A DNA stretch of 5,561 nucleotides from a bacterium. Lineage in GTDB: Bacteria > Patescibacteriota > Saccharimonadia > Saccharimonadales > UBA4665. The stretch is from NCBI GenBank assembly GCA_021788675.1, contig JAJYKI010000050.1, forward strand, positions 1 to 5,561, read 5' to 3'. Position numbers and translations under genes: made by a program. Positions 5,304 to 5,561 of this stretch are shown here, one piece after another (the first letter of the stretch is position 1; every line of letters starts with the position of its first letter). The notes beneath the pieces are model-generated. The model did not search any database and was not told the DNA's origin. It saw nothing but the letters and a program-made list of their open reading frames with translations.

Positions 5304-5561
5304 ATGGAACACACAATCGCAGAATTAAGCAAAATTGACAGTTTGGCCTACGGCCGGCTGACGAGCCTTATTAACAGTATGGCCGACGGCGTGATCGCCC
5401 TAAACAGCCATATCAAAGTCGTACTATTCAATAGCGCCACCCTTAATGTACTGGACAGAAACAACATTAAAGTCGGCGATGCACTCGAAGACTTGATGCA
5501 ACTAATAGACAAAAACAACCATCCAATTGATGTCACCGAATTAGTTAAATCTGTTCAATTA
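5304..5561 (+). CDS. PAS-domain protein, probably a sensor histidine kinase, N-terminal 86 residues (partial at right edge)
   Basis: The frame is open from the ATG at 5304 to the window end, giving 86 codons. After a short lead (1-17), RLTSLINSMADGVIALNSHI (18-37) and VVLFNSATLNVLD (39-51) match the start of a PAS domain as found in PhoR/VicK-type histidine kinases, where the phrase 'I..M.DGV..ld....i...N.a....' is typical. The kinase part, if present, lies beyond the window, so a diguanylate cyclase or another PAS-linked output cannot be excluded. There is no transmembrane segment before the PAS domain, so the protein may be a soluble sensor. The start is the only ATG after the in-frame TAA at 5265. 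No Shine-Dalgarno site is visible. The metallopeptidase gene ends 52 nt upstream, with no clear terminator between. Confidence 0.7.
   Translation, partial: MEHTIAELSKIDSLAYGRLTSLINSMADGVIALNSHIKVVLFNSATLNVLDRNNIKVGDALEDLMQLIDKNNHPIDVTELVKSVQL

Noticed and set aside
5348..5536. Minus-strand ORF of 62 codons with hydrophobic stretches
   Set aside because: It is antisense to the PAS-domain frame; the hydrophobic look comes from reversing its codons.

Overview
The window looks like a chromosomal piece of a small-genome bacterium of the Candidate Phyla Radiation (Patescibacteria), possibly Saccharibacteria-like. This placement is an inference from gene content and layout: compact genes, a cytoplasmic alpha-glucan gene cluster of GT, GH57 and GH15 type, and genes that start almost on top of their -10 boxes. 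No marker gene settles it. TGA is used as a stop (end of the glycosyltransferase, inside an ATGA overlap), so the code in which TGA means glycine (Gracilibacteria/Absconditabacteria) is excluded. TAA and TAG are also used as stops.

Left part, 1-3512, minus strand: three genes read right to left as one apparent operon. They are a glycogen-synthase-like glycosyltransferase (2307-3512), a GH57 alpha-amylase-type hydrolase (1105-2310, overlapping the first by 4 nt) and a GH15 glucoamylase-like hydrolase (start at 1076, running off the left edge, 28 nt after GH57). None has a signal peptide. The set would build and degrade an internal alpha-glucan. A sigma70-like promoter lies at 3554-3582, and the two downstream genes have clear Shine-Dalgarno sites.

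Middle, 3513-3860: an intergenic stretch holding tRNA-Trp(CCA) on the minus strand with encoded CCA. It has its own -35/-10 promoter upstream and a probable terminator downstream, and is divergent from the plus-strand genes.

Right part, 3861-5561, plus strand: a P-loop kinase of the AAA_33/COG0645 type, a YgjP-like (DUF45) zinc metallopeptidase with HELAH, and the first 86 codons of a PAS-domain protein, probably a sensor kinase, cut by the right edge. All three lack a Shine-Dalgarno site. Each has a -10-like hexamer ending 9-11 nt before its ATG, which suggests leaderless mRNAs. This is the most notable pattern I found. I saw no mobile element, CRISPR array, phage gene or clearly new multi-gene system.
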